Assembly: GCF_011806425.1 (NCBI RefSeq)
Contig: NZ_JAATOV010000001.1
Span: forward strand, 1,157,484-1,221,483
Length of the DNA stretch: 64,000 nt
From: Thalassospira lucentensis
GTDB taxonomy: Bacteria; Pseudomonadota; Alphaproteobacteria; Rhodospirillales; Thalassospiraceae
Reading direction: 5' to 3'
Shown piece after piece: positions 27,616-37,075 of this stretch; the first letter of the stretch is position 1, and every line of letters starts with the position of its first letter. The notes beneath the pieces were generated by a model. The model did not search any database, was not told where the DNA came from, and saw only the letters and a list, made by a program, of their open reading frames with translations. The position numbers were made by a program, and so were the translations under genes.

Positions 27616-29892
27616 TCAGGCGGCCTTTACGGTTGATGTTTTTTCCGACGTGTCTTCGTTGGTTTCGTCCGTTTCGTCGGGCAGTTCTTCTTCGGGGCGA
27701 TGCCCATGCGGATTTCGCAACAGGTTTGCGATCATGCGCATTCCCACATCCCCTTGCAGGGTCAGCAGGCTTTCGGGGTGGAATTGCACCGCACTGATCG
27801 GCAGGCTTTTGTGGCGGATGCCCATAATGACGCCATCGTCACTTTGGGCAGTAACCTGCAAATCGCTGGGCAGTTCGTCTGCATTGGCAAAAAGCGAATG
27901 ATATCGACCCACCACGATGTCGTCGGGCAATCCGTCAAACAGCGGATCGGTTGTATCAAGTTTCACCTTTGACGGTTTGCCATGCATCGGTGTGACAAGT
28001 TGCCCCAATGATCCGCCGAAAAATTCGACAATCCCCTGAAGGCCAAGACAGACCCCAAAAACCGGAAGCCCCGCGGCAAGCGCACGTTCGATGCTGTCAC
28101 GTAAGCGATAATCATCCGGGCGGCCAGGGCCTGGTGACAAAAACACCAAATCAGGTTTGAAATCATCAAATGCTTCGTCGGGGAAACCCGGACGCAGGGT
28201 CAGGGTTTCGGCCCCGGTTGCGCGGATATAGCTTGCAAGGTTTTGGACAAAGCTGTCTTCGTGATCAATCAGCAAGACACGTTTGCCGATGCCCGATACC
28301 GCCGGGTCGATGGCGACATCATCCTTGGCGTCGCGCGTGACGGCATCAATCATGGCCGATGCTTTTAGGACGGTTTCGTCTTCTTCGGCCTCGGCCACGC
28401 TGTCGTAAAGCAAGGTCGCGCCAGCGCGGACTTCGGCGACACCCTGTTTAAGGCGGACAGTGCGTAATGTAAGACCGGTATTAAGGTCACCATTGCACAA
28501 AACAGCCCCAATGGCCCCGCCGTACCACGCGCGTGAACTGCGTTCGACGGCCTCAATATGTTTCATGGCCGCCCGTTTTGGCGCGCCGGTAACGGTGACG
28601 GCCCAGCAATGGGTTAGGAACGCATCGAGCGCATCAAACCCGTCACGCAGCCGGCCTTCGACATGATCAACCGTATGGATCAGGCGCGAATACATTTCGA
28701 TCTGACGTCGGCCCAGAATACGGATGCTGCCCGGTTTGCAAACCCGCGCTTTGTCGTTGCGATCAACATCGGTGCACATGGTCAGTTCCGACTCATCCTT
28801 GGTCGAATTCAGCAATGTGCGAATGTTTTCGGCATCTTCAATCGCATCGCGACCACGCGCAATCGTGCCCGAGATCGGGCAGGTTTCAATGCGTTGCCCA
28901 TTCACCCGGACATACATTTCAGGTGACGCGCCAATCAGGTGTTCGCCGTCACCAAGATTAATCAGGAAGCCATAAGGTGCGGGGTTGCGGCGTTTCAGGC
29001 GGCGGAAAATTTCCGATGGTTTGGTGGTGCAAGGGGTGCGGAAAACGCGGCTTGGCACAACTTCGAACAATTCACCGCGGGCAAAACGTGGTTTGGTTTC
29101 ATCAACAATGGCGGCGTATTCGCCAGATTTCATGTCGTTTTCAACCACATTATTCGCCCCGCGCGACGGCGGATGCGGCTGTGAAATACGATCAAGCCCG
29201 GCGGTGCTGTGGCCATCGGGGGTGATGAATTCATATTCGATTTTGGTTGCGACGCGCGAAGCATGATCGACCGTAATCAGGCGATCAGGCAGGAAAAGGT
29301 GGATGTCCTTATGATCGGCGGGACGATCCTGTGTCAGGTTGATCTGTTCGAAATGAAGCGCGATGTCATAGCCAAATGCCCCATACAAGCCCAGACGTTC
29401 ATCGCCCTTATGGGCAAACAGATCGCGAAGGGCGCGGACAACGGAAAACAGGCTTGGTTGTTGACTGCGTTGTTCTTCGGGGAACCACGATGCCGGAGTT
29501 TTGACATAGCCATACAGCCCGTCATCCCCGTCCGTCACGCCATCAATGTGGGGGTGATTGGCCAAGGTGTTGGAAATGATATCAAGCAAAACGCGCCCGC
29601 GATCATTGAGTGCACGAACGGCAAAACCACGTTCGCGGCCGGTGATTTCAAGCGGTGGTGCATCAAACCCCATGTCCCAACGCGAATAACGCCCCGGAAA
29701 CTCATAACTTGAAGACAGCAAAACACCTTTGGTCTGATCAAGCGCGTCAATCAGCGCCTCGGTGGCGTTTTCATAGGTGATGGTGGTCATCCGACGAATG
29801 ACAGAGACACCGCCATCGGTGGTGTAGCGATATTCGCTGCTGTTTTCTTGGGCTGCTGTGACTTTGTCAGCGGCTGGGGACGGGGTGGTCAC
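27616..29892 (-). CDS. trpE(G): Anthranilate synthase, fused TrpE-TrpG
   Basis: First step of tryptophan synthesis, chorismate plus glutamine to anthranilate. The chosen 758 residues hold both subunits in one chain, as in Rhizobium and Azospirillum. The TrpE part runs to about residue 545 and shows RGELFEVVPSRVFRT, GASPEMYVRV, CPISGTIARG, DVDRNDKARVC and HTVDHVEG. The glutaminase part shows GVCLGLQGIVE (nucleophile Cys) and AVQFHPESLLT. The GTG at 29892 has AGGAG six to eight bases upstream. The frame extends to a GTG at 29967, but that codon lies in the U tract of the leader terminator. Expression is probably set by attenuation through trpL. Confidence 0.93.
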   Translation of the reverse strand: MTTPSPAADKVTAAQENSSEYRYTTDGGVSVIRRMTTITYENATEALIDALDQTKGVLLSSSYEFPGRYSRWDMGFDAPPLEITGRERGFAVRALNDRGRVLLDIISNTLANHPHIDGVTDGDDGLYGYVKTPASWFPEEQRSQQPSLFSVVRALRDLFAHKGDERLGLYGAFGYDIALHFEQINLTQDRPADHKDIHLFLPDRLITVDHASRVATKIEYEFITPDGHSTAGLDRISQPHPPSRGANNVVENDMKSGEYAAIVDETKPRFARGELFEVVPSRVFRTPCTTKPSEIFRRLKRRNPAPYGFLINLGDGEHLIGASPEMYVRVNGQRIETCPISGTIARGRDAIEDAENIRTLLNSTKDESELTMCTDVDRNDKARVCKPGSIRILGRRQIEMYSRLIHTVDHVEGRLRDGFDALDAFLTHCWAVTVTGAPKRAAMKHIEAVERSSRAWYGGAIGAVLCNGDLNTGLTLRTVRLKQGVAEVRAGATLLYDSVAEAEEDETVLKASAMIDAVTRDAKDDVAIDPAVSGIGKRVLLIDHEDSFVQNLASYIRATGAETLTLRPGFPDEAFDDFKPDLVFLSPGPGRPDDYRLRDSIERALAAGLPVFGVCLGLQGIVEFFGGSLGQLVTPMHGKPSKVKLDTTDPLFDGLPDDIVVGRYHSLFANADELPSDLQVTAQSDDGVIMGIRHKSLPISAVQFHPESLLTLQGDVGMRMIANLLRNPHGHRPEEELPDETDETNEDTSEKTSTVKAA

Positions 29893-29960
29893 GTTTTTAA
29901 CTCCTGTTGAGGCCATCGCCGCAGGAGGATCGTGATCATCAGAAGAAAAAAAGAAGTCTG

Positions 29961-29993
29961 AAAACACAAAGCCGCCTGCAAGAATGAGGCGGC
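29961..29993 (-). terminator. trp attenuator terminator
   Basis: On the minus strand GCCGCCT (29993-29987) and AGGCGGC (29977-29971) form the terminator stem, followed by TTTGTGTTTT. The alternative antiterminator pairs GGCGGCC (in 30018-30025) with GGCCGCC (29988-29994). A small leader hairpin (GCTCGC with GCGGGC around the trpL stop) competes with that pairing. The set of mutually exclusive stems is that of a classical transcription attenuator. Confidence 0.85.
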
Positions 29994-30027
29994 CGATTGG
30001 TTTAGGGCATGTTTTTTGGCCGCCCGC

Positions 30028-30087
30028 TTATGCGAGCCACCACCAACGATTTGAAATGCGGATCGGGTTCATGCCGTGTGTTTTCAT
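30028..30087 (-). CDS. trpL: trp operon leader peptide with three tandem Trp codons
   Basis: A 19-residue frame, MKTHGMNPIRISNRWWWLA, ending six codons after three consecutive TGG codons begin. When tryptophyl-tRNA is scarce the ribosome would stall on WWW and free the antiterminator. The A of this ATG lies seven bases after a likely -10 element, so the transcript may begin at the start codon itself, as in Sinorhizobium meliloti trpL. Other in-frame ATGs at 30099 and 30072 are possible; from 30072 the peptide would have 14 residues. Too short for routine gene finders. Confidence 0.85.
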   Translation of the reverse strand: MKTHGMNPIRISNRWWWLA

Positions 30088-30094
30088 AACCCAA

Positions 30095-30123
30095 AACATG
30101 ATCCCAAAAAAAACTGCCGTCAA
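30095..30123 (-). promoter_or_regulatory. Candidate trpL-trpE(G) promoter
   Basis: On the minus strand TTGACG (30123-30118) and CATGTT (30100-30095) are separated by 17 bases. Transcription would start at about 30087, the first base of trpL. The -35 element includes the stop codon of the potassium channel gene. The -10 is weak, matching three of six consensus positions. Confidence 0.55.
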
Positions 30124-31112
30124 GACTTTTGCGGTTTTGGATTTGTTTCGGCGTCTTTTAGTTCCATATGCAGCGGGTTATGGCAGTGCGGGCAGGTCAG
30201 AATTTCGTCGCTTTCGCTGCGGTGAACAACCCGAATATCTTCAAGGATGGATTGGGCCTGTTCATCGCTGATGCCAAGGTCTTCTTGATGGGATTTTAAT
30301 CGGTTGCGGACCCGGTCCGTCAGGCGTTTGCCCAGCAATTGACGGGTGGCCTGATGACGGTATTCGTTTTCACGGCGGCGCAATTCGCTGTTAAAGGCCG
30401 ATGCCAAAATACCGGCGGGAACGGCCACAATACCAATCCCGGTCAGCGAAATGACACTGGCGACGACCTTGCCAAATGCGGTGACCGGCACCACGTCGCC
30501 GTACCCCACCGTGGCAAGTGTAATCACGCACCAGTACAGCGCATCCAAGAGGTTGCCGAGTTTATCAGGCTGGGCTTGGTGTTCCGCAAGATAGATGGCC
30601 CCCGAACTGAAAACCAACATGCAGGCAAGGGCGGCACTGGCGGCGGCAAAGATGCCAGCCTGTTGGCGAAACACCAGCAACATCAATTCCAGCCCCGTGG
30701 AATAGCGGGTGAATTTCAGAAGCCGCAACAGGCGCACAATTCGGATAAAGCGCAGATCGATGGACGTGAACATCCAAAGGAAAATCGGCAGGATGGCGAT
30801 CAAGTCGATCAAAGCCATCGGTGTCAGCATATAGCGTAGACGCGCCCAAGGCCCGGCAAAATCAGGATTGTCAGGGGCCGACCACACCCGCAATGCATAT
30901 TCGATGGTAAATATGAGGGTGCAAAAGGCCTCGATCACGGCAAAGGTGACAAAGTACCGGTCGGCAAATTCTTGGACTGAGTCAAAAATGACCGACACTA
31001 CGTTGATGATGATGGCGCTGGCCAAAACCAGATGCACGATCAGGGACAGACGGGACTTCCGGTCGACACCGTGAAGCAGTATCTGTACCCGTGATCGAAA
31101 TGTTGGCTTCAT
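30120..31112 (-). CDS. Voltage-gated potassium channel
   Basis: A 330-residue six-helix channel. The S4 voltage sensor has basic residues every third position in LRFIRIVRLLRLLKFTR (120-136). The pore has the potassium filter TVGYGD (201-206), followed by S6 with the hinge region VAVPAGILASAF. A long cytoplasmic tail ends in a metal-ribbon-like CPHCHNPLH at 307-315, which is unusual. It sits between trpF and trpE(G) on the same strand, and the trp promoter overlaps its stop codon. It would carry potassium efflux or set membrane potential. Confidence 0.92.
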   Translation of the reverse strand: MKPTFRSRVQILLHGVDRKSRLSLIVHLVLASAIIINVVSVIFDSVQEFADRYFVTFAVIEAFCTLIFTIEYALRVWSAPDNPDFAGPWARLRYMLTPMALIDLIAILPIFLWMFTSIDLRFIRIVRLLRLLKFTRYSTGLELMLLVFRQQAGIFAAASAALACMLVFSSGAIYLAEHQAQPDKLGNLLDALYWCVITLATVGYGDVVPVTAFGKVVASVISLTGIGIVAVPAGILASAFNSELRRRENEYRHQATRQLLGKRLTDRVRNRLKSHQEDLGISDEQAQSILEDIRVVHRSESDEILTCPHCHNPLHMELKDAETNPKPQKS

Positions 31113-31273
31113 CGGCTTTTACCCATCTGGTCCCTTATGGCGATCATTATCGCAGTTTTACCTGCTGATCTTCGCGCCAATCGTTTCAGAAAAGGTTAAG
31201 CATACAACACAAGGGCTTATGCCTTGGTTGTGGTTTCGGGTCTTATTCTGGTTCCAGGATGCCGTATTGCTGG

Positions 31274-31918
31274 TTAGTAGCCCTTAGCGGCATGGATGAA
31301 GCTTGCGATTTTGCGCGAATCCTTCACACCCTTGGATTTTTCCACGCCCGATGAAACATCGACCCATGGTGCGCGCGAAATTTCAACGGCTTCGGCGACA
31401 TTGTCCGGATCAAGACCACCGGCCAGCATCCAGTCACTTTTAAAGCTGCGTCCGGTCAAAAGCGTCCAGTCAAATGACACGGCATTACCCCCCGGAAGGA
31501 CACTGTCCTTTGGCGGTTTGGCATCAAATAACAGGAAGTCGGCAACACCATCATAGGCCGCCTGGGCTTTGTCGATGTCCTCAGCGGTGCTGACCGAGAT
31601 TGCCTTCATGACTTTTAGGCCAAAGCGTTCCTTAATCTCGGTCACGCGTTCGGGGCTTTCTTTGCCATGAAGCTGAATGACATCAAGGTTGCCGGCCTCA
31701 ATCGCGTTGGTCAGCGCCCCGTCACTTGGTTCAACAAACAGGCCAACTTTAAGGATGCTGTTGGGCACCTGTTTGGTCAGGGTCGCAACCCCTTTAAGCG
31801 ATATGTGGCGCGGGCTGGGCGGGAAAAAGACATACCCCAATGCGTCCGCCCCGGCACTCATGGCCGCAATCAGGGCGTCTTCGCTGTTGATCCCACAAAT
31901 TTTTACCATGCAGCTCAT
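31274..31918 (-). CDS. trpF: Phosphoribosylanthranilate isomerase
   Basis: Third step of tryptophan synthesis, an Amadori rearrangement of phosphoribosylanthranilate. The 214 residues form a single TIM barrel. Catalytic Cys8 lies in VKICGI and the catalytic Asp in FLLFDAKPP. Phosphate-binding loops LAGGLDPDNV and VDVSSGVEKSKGVKD are intact. Here trpF is not followed by trpB and trpA, as it often is in alphaproteobacteria; a potassium channel gene comes next, then trpL-trpE(G). Confidence 0.96.
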   Translation of the reverse strand: MSCMVKICGINSEDALIAAMSAGADALGYVFFPPSPRHISLKGVATLTKQVPNSILKVGLFVEPSDGALTNAIEAGNLDVIQLHGKESPERVTEIKERFGLKVMKAISVSTAEDIDKAQAAYDGVADFLLFDAKPPKDSVLPGGNAVSFDWTLLTGRSFKSDWMLAGGLDPDNVAEAVEISRAPWVDVSSGVEKSKGVKDSRKIASFIHAAKGY

Positions 31919-32027
31919 TGGGGTGGTGTCCTGTTCTGATTCGTCTTGGAACTTTTAAGGTTATATTCTTTGTCGTAATGCTTTGCATTAGCAGAAAGCA
32001 CGTCAGTTCGACAGGATATTTACAAAA

Positions 32028-32852
32028 ATGCGTGGCTTTCCACTGGCAGGAAAGACATTGCTGCGCTATTTTCCGCCCATGAGCAAGCATACAGACCCTG
32101 CCGCGGGCGAAAACGGCGAAAACACAACCCATTTTGGTTTCCGGGATGTTCCCGAAAATCAGAAGGCATCCATGGTGCGCGAGGTTTTCGACACTGTCGC
32201 GTCCAAATACGACCTGATGAACGATCTGATGAGCGGCGGTATCCATCGCCTGTGGAAAGATTCGTTCATTAACGAGTTAAAGCCACGTCCGGGTATGAAA
32301 TTGCTCGACGTTGCTGGCGGGACGGGCGATATCGCCTTTCGGTTCCTGAAAAACGGCGGTGGTTCGGTCACGGTCTGTGACATCAACTATGAAATGTTGC
32401 ATGTGGGACGCGACCGTGCAGCCGATCATGGTATCTTGCAAAACATCAATTGGACCGTCGGCGATGCGCAAAAATTGCCGCTGCCTGATAAGTCGGTTGA
32501 TGCCTATACAATCGCCTTTGGCATTCGCAACGTGACGCGTATTACCGAAGCCCTTTCAGAAGCTTATCGTGTGCTACGTCCAGGCGGAAAGTTTCAATGT
32601 CTTGAATTTTCCAAGGTTGTCGTGCCGGGCTTTGACAAGATTTACGATACCTATTCGTTTAAGCTTTTGCCTGAAATCGGGCGGATGATTGCGGGCAACC
32701 GCGAAGCGTATCAATACCTTGCCGAAAGCATTCGCAAATTCCCCGATCAGGAAACTTTTGCATCAATGATCCGTGATGCCGGGTTTGAACGGGTGAAGTA
32801 TCGCAATCTGTCGGGTGGGATTGCTGCAATCCATTCCGGCTGGCGGGTTTAA
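32028..32852 (+). CDS. ubiE: Ubiquinone/menaquinone C-methyltransferase
   Basis: SAM-dependent methyltransferase of ubiquinone synthesis (2-polyprenyl-6-methoxy-1,4-benzoquinol methylation). Visible motifs are [35 protein letters not shown], the SAM loop [13 protein letters not shown], and FGIRNVTR with the C-terminal [13 protein letters not shown]. The family core begins near residue 33. The start at 32028 has AGGAT ten bases upstream; an ATG at 32079 would give 257 residues and drop 17 residues with no family counterpart. ubiB follows 13 bases after the stop, a common pair. Confidence 0.95.
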   Translation: MRGFPLAGKTLLRYFPPMSKHTDPAAGENGENTTHFGFRDVPENQKASMVREVFDTVASKYDLMNDLMSGGIHRLWKDSFINELKPRPGMKLLDVAGGTGDIAFRFLKNGGGSVTVCDINYEMLHVGRDRAADHGILQNINWTVGDAQKLPLPDKSVDAYTIAFGIRNVTRITEALSEAYRVLRPGGKFQCLEFSKVVVPGFDKIYDTYSFKLLPEIGRMIAGNREAYQYLAESIRKFPDQETFASMIRDAGFERVKYRNLSGGIAAIHSGWRV

Positions 32853-32865
32853 GGAACAGTCACGA

Positions 32866-34428
32866 ATGATCCGGTTTGTTCGGAACAGTTTTCGCCTGCT
32901 GGGAATGGCACGTATTCTGGCACGTCATGATGCGCTTTTCCCGCTTGACCTTGTGCCGGGCGGCAAGATCCTTGCATTCTTTGCCCGCCTGACAGCACCG
33001 TTTTCACGTCGATCTGACATGCGTCCGGGACGACGTTTGGCCAGCGCGTTAGAAGAACTCGGCCCGGCCTTTATCAAGCTTGGTCAAACGCTTGCCACCC
33101 GGTCAGACTTGATTGGCGATGATGTTGCTGCGGATCTTTCGTCGCTTCAGGATCGCTTGCCGCCGTTTTCGGGCAAAATTGCCCGGCGGATTATAACCGA
33201 ACAACTCGACGAACCGTTTGAAGTTCTGTTTGAAAGTTTCGATGACGAACCGGTTGCGGCCGCATCCATCGCACAGGTGCATTTTGCCACCACGACCGAT
33301 GGTCGCGAAGTTGCGGTTAAGGTGCTGCGCCCTGATACCAGACTGCGCTTTGCCCGTGATCTGGACCTGTTTTATTGGGTAGCGGAAATTGTCGAGCTGA
33401 CCCAGCCGCGCCTGCGCCGTCTTAAACCGGTGGAAACCATCAAGACGCTTGAAGACAGTGTTCATCTTGAGATGGATTTGCGTTTTGAAGCCGCAGCGGC
33501 ATCGGAATTTCGCGATAACTTCGAAAGTGATCCGACCTATTACATTCCCCAGATTGATTGGGAACGTACCGCCGAACATGTGATGACCATGGAACGGGTC
33601 AAAGGGGTGCGTATCGACAATGTCGAGGCGCTTGAAAGCATGGGCGTTGATCGCTCAGCCCTCTTGGCCAAGGCCGCTGGTGCGTTTTTCCAGCAGGTTT
33701 TCCGCGACGGGTTTTTCCATGCCGATATGCATCCGGGGAACTTGTTTGTCGATGAAACCGGCCGGGTCAGTGTTGTTGATTTTGGCATTATGGGCCGGGT
33801 TGATAAGCAAACCCGTCTTTATCTGGCTGAAATGCTTTTGGGCTTTTTGACCCGCGATTATCACCGTGTGGCAGAAGTCCATTTCGAAGCCGGTTATGTG
33901 CCGCGCAACCAGTCCCTTGAAAACTTCCAGCAGGCATGCCGTTCGATTGGCGAACCGATTTTGGGCAAAGAGCTGGCCGATATTTCGGTTGGTCGTTTGT
34001 TGGGCCAGTTGTTTCAGGTTACCGAACAATTTGGCATGGAAACCCAGCCACAATTGTTGATGTTGCAAAAAACCATGATCGTTGCCGAGGGGCTTTCACG
34101 GATCCTGAGCCCGAATGAAAACATGTGGGAATTGTCGCGCCCATTGATCGAAGAATGGATGCGCGAAAACTTGGGCCCAGAAGCCAAGGTGAAGGAAGTA
34201 ACCCTTCAGGCTGGTTTGATGTTGCGTCGTTTGCCCCGGGTTATCGAGGCGGCAGAGCAGGCATCTGCGGTCTTTACCGATCAGGGACTTCGCCTGCATC
34301 CAGATACGGTTGCCGCCATGCGGGGCAAGCCTGCAAATTCTCAGGGGAGAAGCACCGGATTTTCACGCCATACCTTCTTGCTTTGGGTGGCGATTGCCGT
34401 GTTGGCCGTTGCGGTGGTGCTCAGTTAA
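32866..34428 (+). CDS. ubiB: Ubiquinone biosynthesis atypical kinase UbiB
   Basis: Membrane-attached ABC1/ADCK-type ATPase needed for coenzyme Q synthesis. The 520-residue protein has the family KxGQ motif (FIKLGQTLATRSDLI), the Ala-rich nucleotide loop (AAASIAQVHFA), the invariant VKVLRP lysine, the catalytic FHADMHPGN and the metal-binding VDFGIMG. A C-terminal membrane helix (TFLLWVAIAVLAVAVVLS) anchors it. AAGGAA lies upstream of the ATG at 32866. Translation is probably linked to ubiE, 13 bases upstream. Confidence 0.95.
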   Translation: MIRFVRNSFRLLGMARILARHDALFPLDLVPGGKILAFFARLTAPFSRRSDMRPGRRLASALEELGPAFIKLGQTLATRSDLIGDDVAADLSSLQDRLPPFSGKIARRIITEQLDEPFEVLFESFDDEPVAAASIAQVHFATTTDGREVAVKVLRPDTRLRFARDLDLFYWVAEIVELTQPRLRRLKPVETIKTLEDSVHLEMDLRFEAAAASEFRDNFESDPTYYIPQIDWERTAEHVMTMERVKGVRIDNVEALESMGVDRSALLAKAAGAFFQQVFRDGFFHADMHPGNLFVDETGRVSVVDFGIMGRVDKQTRLYLAEMLLGFLTRDYHRVAEVHFEAGYVPRNQSLENFQQACRSIGEPILGKELADISVGRLLGQLFQVTEQFGMETQPQLLMLQKTMIVAEGLSRILSPNENMWELSRPLIEEWMRENLGPEAKVKEVTLQAGLMLRRLPRVIEAAEQASAVFTDQGLRLHPDTVAAMRGKPANSQGRSTGFSRHTFLLWVAIAVLAVAVVLS

Positions 34429-34449
34429 AAACCGCGTGGGGTGTATGTG

Positions 34450-34890
34450 ATGTTGGGTCGTGACAAGGACGTGGAAATTAGCACGGATCGTTCGCGGCTT
34501 GATTTGGCATATTGCTATGAGGTGATCGCCAATTCTTATTGGGGCGGTGGTCGAACACGCGGTGAGTTTGATAAATCCGTTGAAATGTCGGTGCCGGTTG
34601 GCGCGTATTGCGACGGCAAGCAAGTTGGTTTCGCCCGCGCGGCCAGTGATTTTATCGCGATTGCCTATGTGGCGGATGTGTTTGTTGATCCTGATTATCG
34701 TCGGCGCGGCATTGGGGCGAAAATGATTGATGCGTTGCATGGTCATGCGGATTTGCAGCGTGTGAAACGCTGGCTTTTGGCGACCCACGACATGCAGCCG
34801 CTTTATCGTCAGCATGGCTATGCCGACCTTGATGACGTGATGATGATGCGCGTTGATGACGCCGCATTGACCAGAAAGCCGCGGCGCTAG
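34450..34890 (+). CDS. GNAT family N-acetyltransferase
   Basis: A small acetyl-CoA-dependent transferase of about 146 residues. The acetyl-CoA pyrophosphate loop is DPDYRRRGIGAKMIDAL, preceded by the strand ADVFV, and the C-terminal part is RWLLATHDMQPLYRQHGY. The N-terminal half (STDRSRLDLAYCYEVIANSYWGGGR) matches a widespread uncharacterised subgroup. The substrate is unknown. A GTG at 34441 is an alternative start. It lies 20 bases after ubiB and may be cotranscribed. Confidence 0.88.
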   Translation: MLGRDKDVEISTDRSRLDLAYCYEVIANSYWGGGRTRGEFDKSVEMSVPVGAYCDGKQVGFARAASDFIAIAYVADVFVDPDYRRRGIGAKMIDALHGHADLQRVKRWLLATHDMQPLYRQHGYADLDDVMMMRVDDAALTRKPRR

Positions 34891-34917
34891 TTACACCGAT
34901 CACATCTGAACAAAAAA

Positions 34918-34949
34918 AACGCCGCCAGGTTTTTCCTGACGGCGTTTTT
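34918..34949. terminator. Bidirectional terminator between GNAT and chemoreceptor genes
   Basis: AACGCCGCCAGG (34918-34929) and CCTGACGGCGTT (34935-34946) pair with one mismatch, followed by TTT. A run of A on the left makes it work in both directions, serving the GNAT gene and the leftward chemoreceptor gene. Confidence 0.85.
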
Positions 34950-34966
34950 GTTGGTCAATGATGATC

Positions 34967-36625
34967 CTAGCTGTGGCGGACTTCATCAAGGAAGTTGCTG
35001 ACTTCGCCGCGCAGGGTGCCTGATTGGGCATTCAGCTTGTCAGACGCACCAAGCACCTGATGGGCTGCTTCGCCGGTTTGACGGGCGGCTGCTTGCATCT
35101 CGTGGATGTGGTTGGTGACTTCCTGCGTGCTTTGAACCGCTTGTTGGACCGAGGTGGAAATCTCGGCGGTTGCGGTGCCCTGTTCTTGCACGGCGGCGGC
35201 AACTTCGGTGGCGATATCATTTAAGTTGGAAATGATACTGGTAATGCCATCAATGGCACCGACCGCGTCTTGTGTTGATCCTTGAATACCAGAAATCTGG
35301 GCTGAGATATCCTCGGTCGCGCGAGCGGTCTGGTTGGCAAGGTTTTTGACCTCGTTGGCGACAACGGCAAAGCCCTTGCCAGCATCGCCAGCACGGGCGG
35401 CCTCAATCGTGGCATTCAGCGCCAAAAGGTTGGTTTGTTCGGCGATGGCCTGAATGATTTGCACCACTTCACCGACCTTTTGTGCCGAAATATCAAGGCC
35501 CTGAACCATGTCATTGACGCGGGTGGCCTCGGTGCTTGCATTGGCGGTGATGTTGGATGTTTCATTCACCCGCGTGCTGATGTTGCGGATGGAAACCGAA
35601 AGTTGTTCGGCCGCACTGGCAACGGTTTCAACGCTATGATTGGCTTGCTCAACTGCGGCAACAACCGCTTGTGAACCGGCCTCGTTTTGTTGAACCGCGG
35701 CGACCATGGTTTGGGCGACTTCCTGCATTTCACCAGATGCCCCCGAAACACCATCCACAACGCCCATAACGGTCTGTTCAAACCGTCCTGCAAGGCCGTT
35801 CATGGCATCGCGGCGGGTGGCATCGGCCCGTGCGCGTTCTTGTTCGCGTTCATGATCAAGCTGTGCAACGCGTTTGGCATTTTCCTTAAAGATTTCGACC
35901 GATGACGCCATTTCACCGATTTCATCCTTACGGTGACTGCCCGGAACATCGACATCAAGATTGCCTTCGGCCAATGCCGCCATCGCACCGTTGATTTTGA
36001 CCATGGGGGTCAAAATTTGATGCCGCAGGACGAACCAAGTGACGCCCAAAAGGACAATCAGAATGGCGCTGGCCAGGGCAAGCTGAATAATGATCGCTTG
36101 TTTGACCTCGGCATTGACGCGGTCAAGGCTCCAGGCGGTGACCAACATCCCGCGATACATGTCAGCATCCCGGCGTTTGGAATATTTGGTGATGGGCGAT
36201 GCAACGATCACGGCATCATCTGAAATAAAGCTGATGACTTCCTTATTTTCGATTTGTTCAAGATAGGGTTCTGTCAACGCGGTGAGGTCGTGCTTGGCAA
36301 GTGTTTCGGATTGATAACTGCCAATCGCATCGCCCGTTGGGTTGATTGCTTCCAGTGTTGCCAACTGGGAGCCTTCCTTATCCGTGATTTTACGAAATTC
36401 CTTTTCAACGGAAGCCCCATCCATTGCAATGAATCCGGGTTGAACCGCCGTTGATAGCATTTCGGTTTTTTCGACCGATTCATTGTACATGATTTCAATC
36501 ATGGCATTGCGTTGTGAAACGGTTTGGATGGTCATCATTGCCCCAAATCCGACGACCAGTAATACCACGATGACAAGAATAACTTTACGTCCGACAGATG
36601 CGCCGGATCTTTTTGGTTCGGCCAT
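34967..36625 (-). CDS. Methyl-accepting chemotaxis protein
   Basis: A 552-residue chemoreceptor. It has a first membrane helix near 13-36, a periplasmic sensor of about 150 residues, a second helix near 187-207, then a HAMP domain (PMVKINGAMAALAEGNLDVDV) and the cytoplasmic signalling helices. The hairpin tip that contacts CheA and CheW is intact in EQTNLLALNATIEAARAGDAGKGFAVVANEVKNLA. No obvious CheR-docking pentapeptide is at the C-terminus. GGGAGA precedes the ATG. The ligand is unknown. Confidence 0.93.
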   Translation of the reverse strand: MAEPKRSGASVGRKVILVIVVLLVVGFGAMMTIQTVSQRNAMIEIMYNESVEKTEMLSTAVQPGFIAMDGASVEKEFRKITDKEGSQLATLEAINPTGDAIGSYQSETLAKHDLTALTEPYLEQIENKEVISFISDDAVIVASPITKYSKRRDADMYRGMLVTAWSLDRVNAEVKQAIIIQLALASAILIVLLGVTWFVLRHQILTPMVKINGAMAALAEGNLDVDVPGSHRKDEIGEMASSVEIFKENAKRVAQLDHEREQERARADATRRDAMNGLAGRFEQTVMGVVDGVSGASGEMQEVAQTMVAAVQQNEAGSQAVVAAVEQANHSVETVASAAEQLSVSIRNISTRVNETSNITANASTEATRVNDMVQGLDISAQKVGEVVQIIQAIAEQTNLLALNATIEAARAGDAGKGFAVVANEVKNLANQTARATEDISAQISGIQGSTQDAVGAIDGITSIISNLNDIATEVAAAVQEQGTATAEISTSVQQAVQSTQEVTNHIHEMQAAARQTGEAAHQVLGASDKLNAQSGTLRGEVSNFLDEVRHS

Positions 36626-37075
36626 TTAAGGTCTCCCGCTCCTTTGAAGCCATTTACACCCTGTTCCCTAGATAGCCGCTGAGTTATGTCGTTTCCGGTG
36701 ACGACTTTTGATCTTTAGCGGTTTTATGGCCGGTAGTTTTTTCGCAGTTCAGCATCCAAAACAATCGACGTTTTTTTATGGTTGTGTGGAGAAAGCGCCA
36801 TGCGTGTTAACGCGCATATGCTTCTCAATCAAAAGGCTACCCCAAAGAATCTTATTTTCGAAACAATAATCTATGGTTTTGTTGATAATTCGGTTTGGGG
36901 GAATTCAATTGGATAAATCGCCTCAAACAGGCGGTAATTTTTAGCAAAATATACTAGAGTGCTTATATAGGCGGGGCGGTAATCAGATCGATGTGGATCG
37001 ATGGTGACGTCGCAGCGTGTGATTCGAACAGATGAATGGATCCAGATTAAGCGGATCTGGGGCAGGGGAACGTAG
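36626..37075. other. Intergenic region between chemoreceptor and TPR genes
   Basis: No gene supported; promoters of both flanking genes must lie here. A short hairpin, CGCCT/AGGCG, lies near 36918-36936 followed by TAATTTTT. ATCGAT occurs twice within 20 bases near 36990. AT-rich stretches around 36860-36960 are the best promoter area. Confidence 0.45.

Noticed and set aside
29892..29967. N-terminal extension of trpE(G) to the GTG at 29967
   Set aside because: It would begin inside the U tract of the attenuator terminator and has no ribosome binding site.
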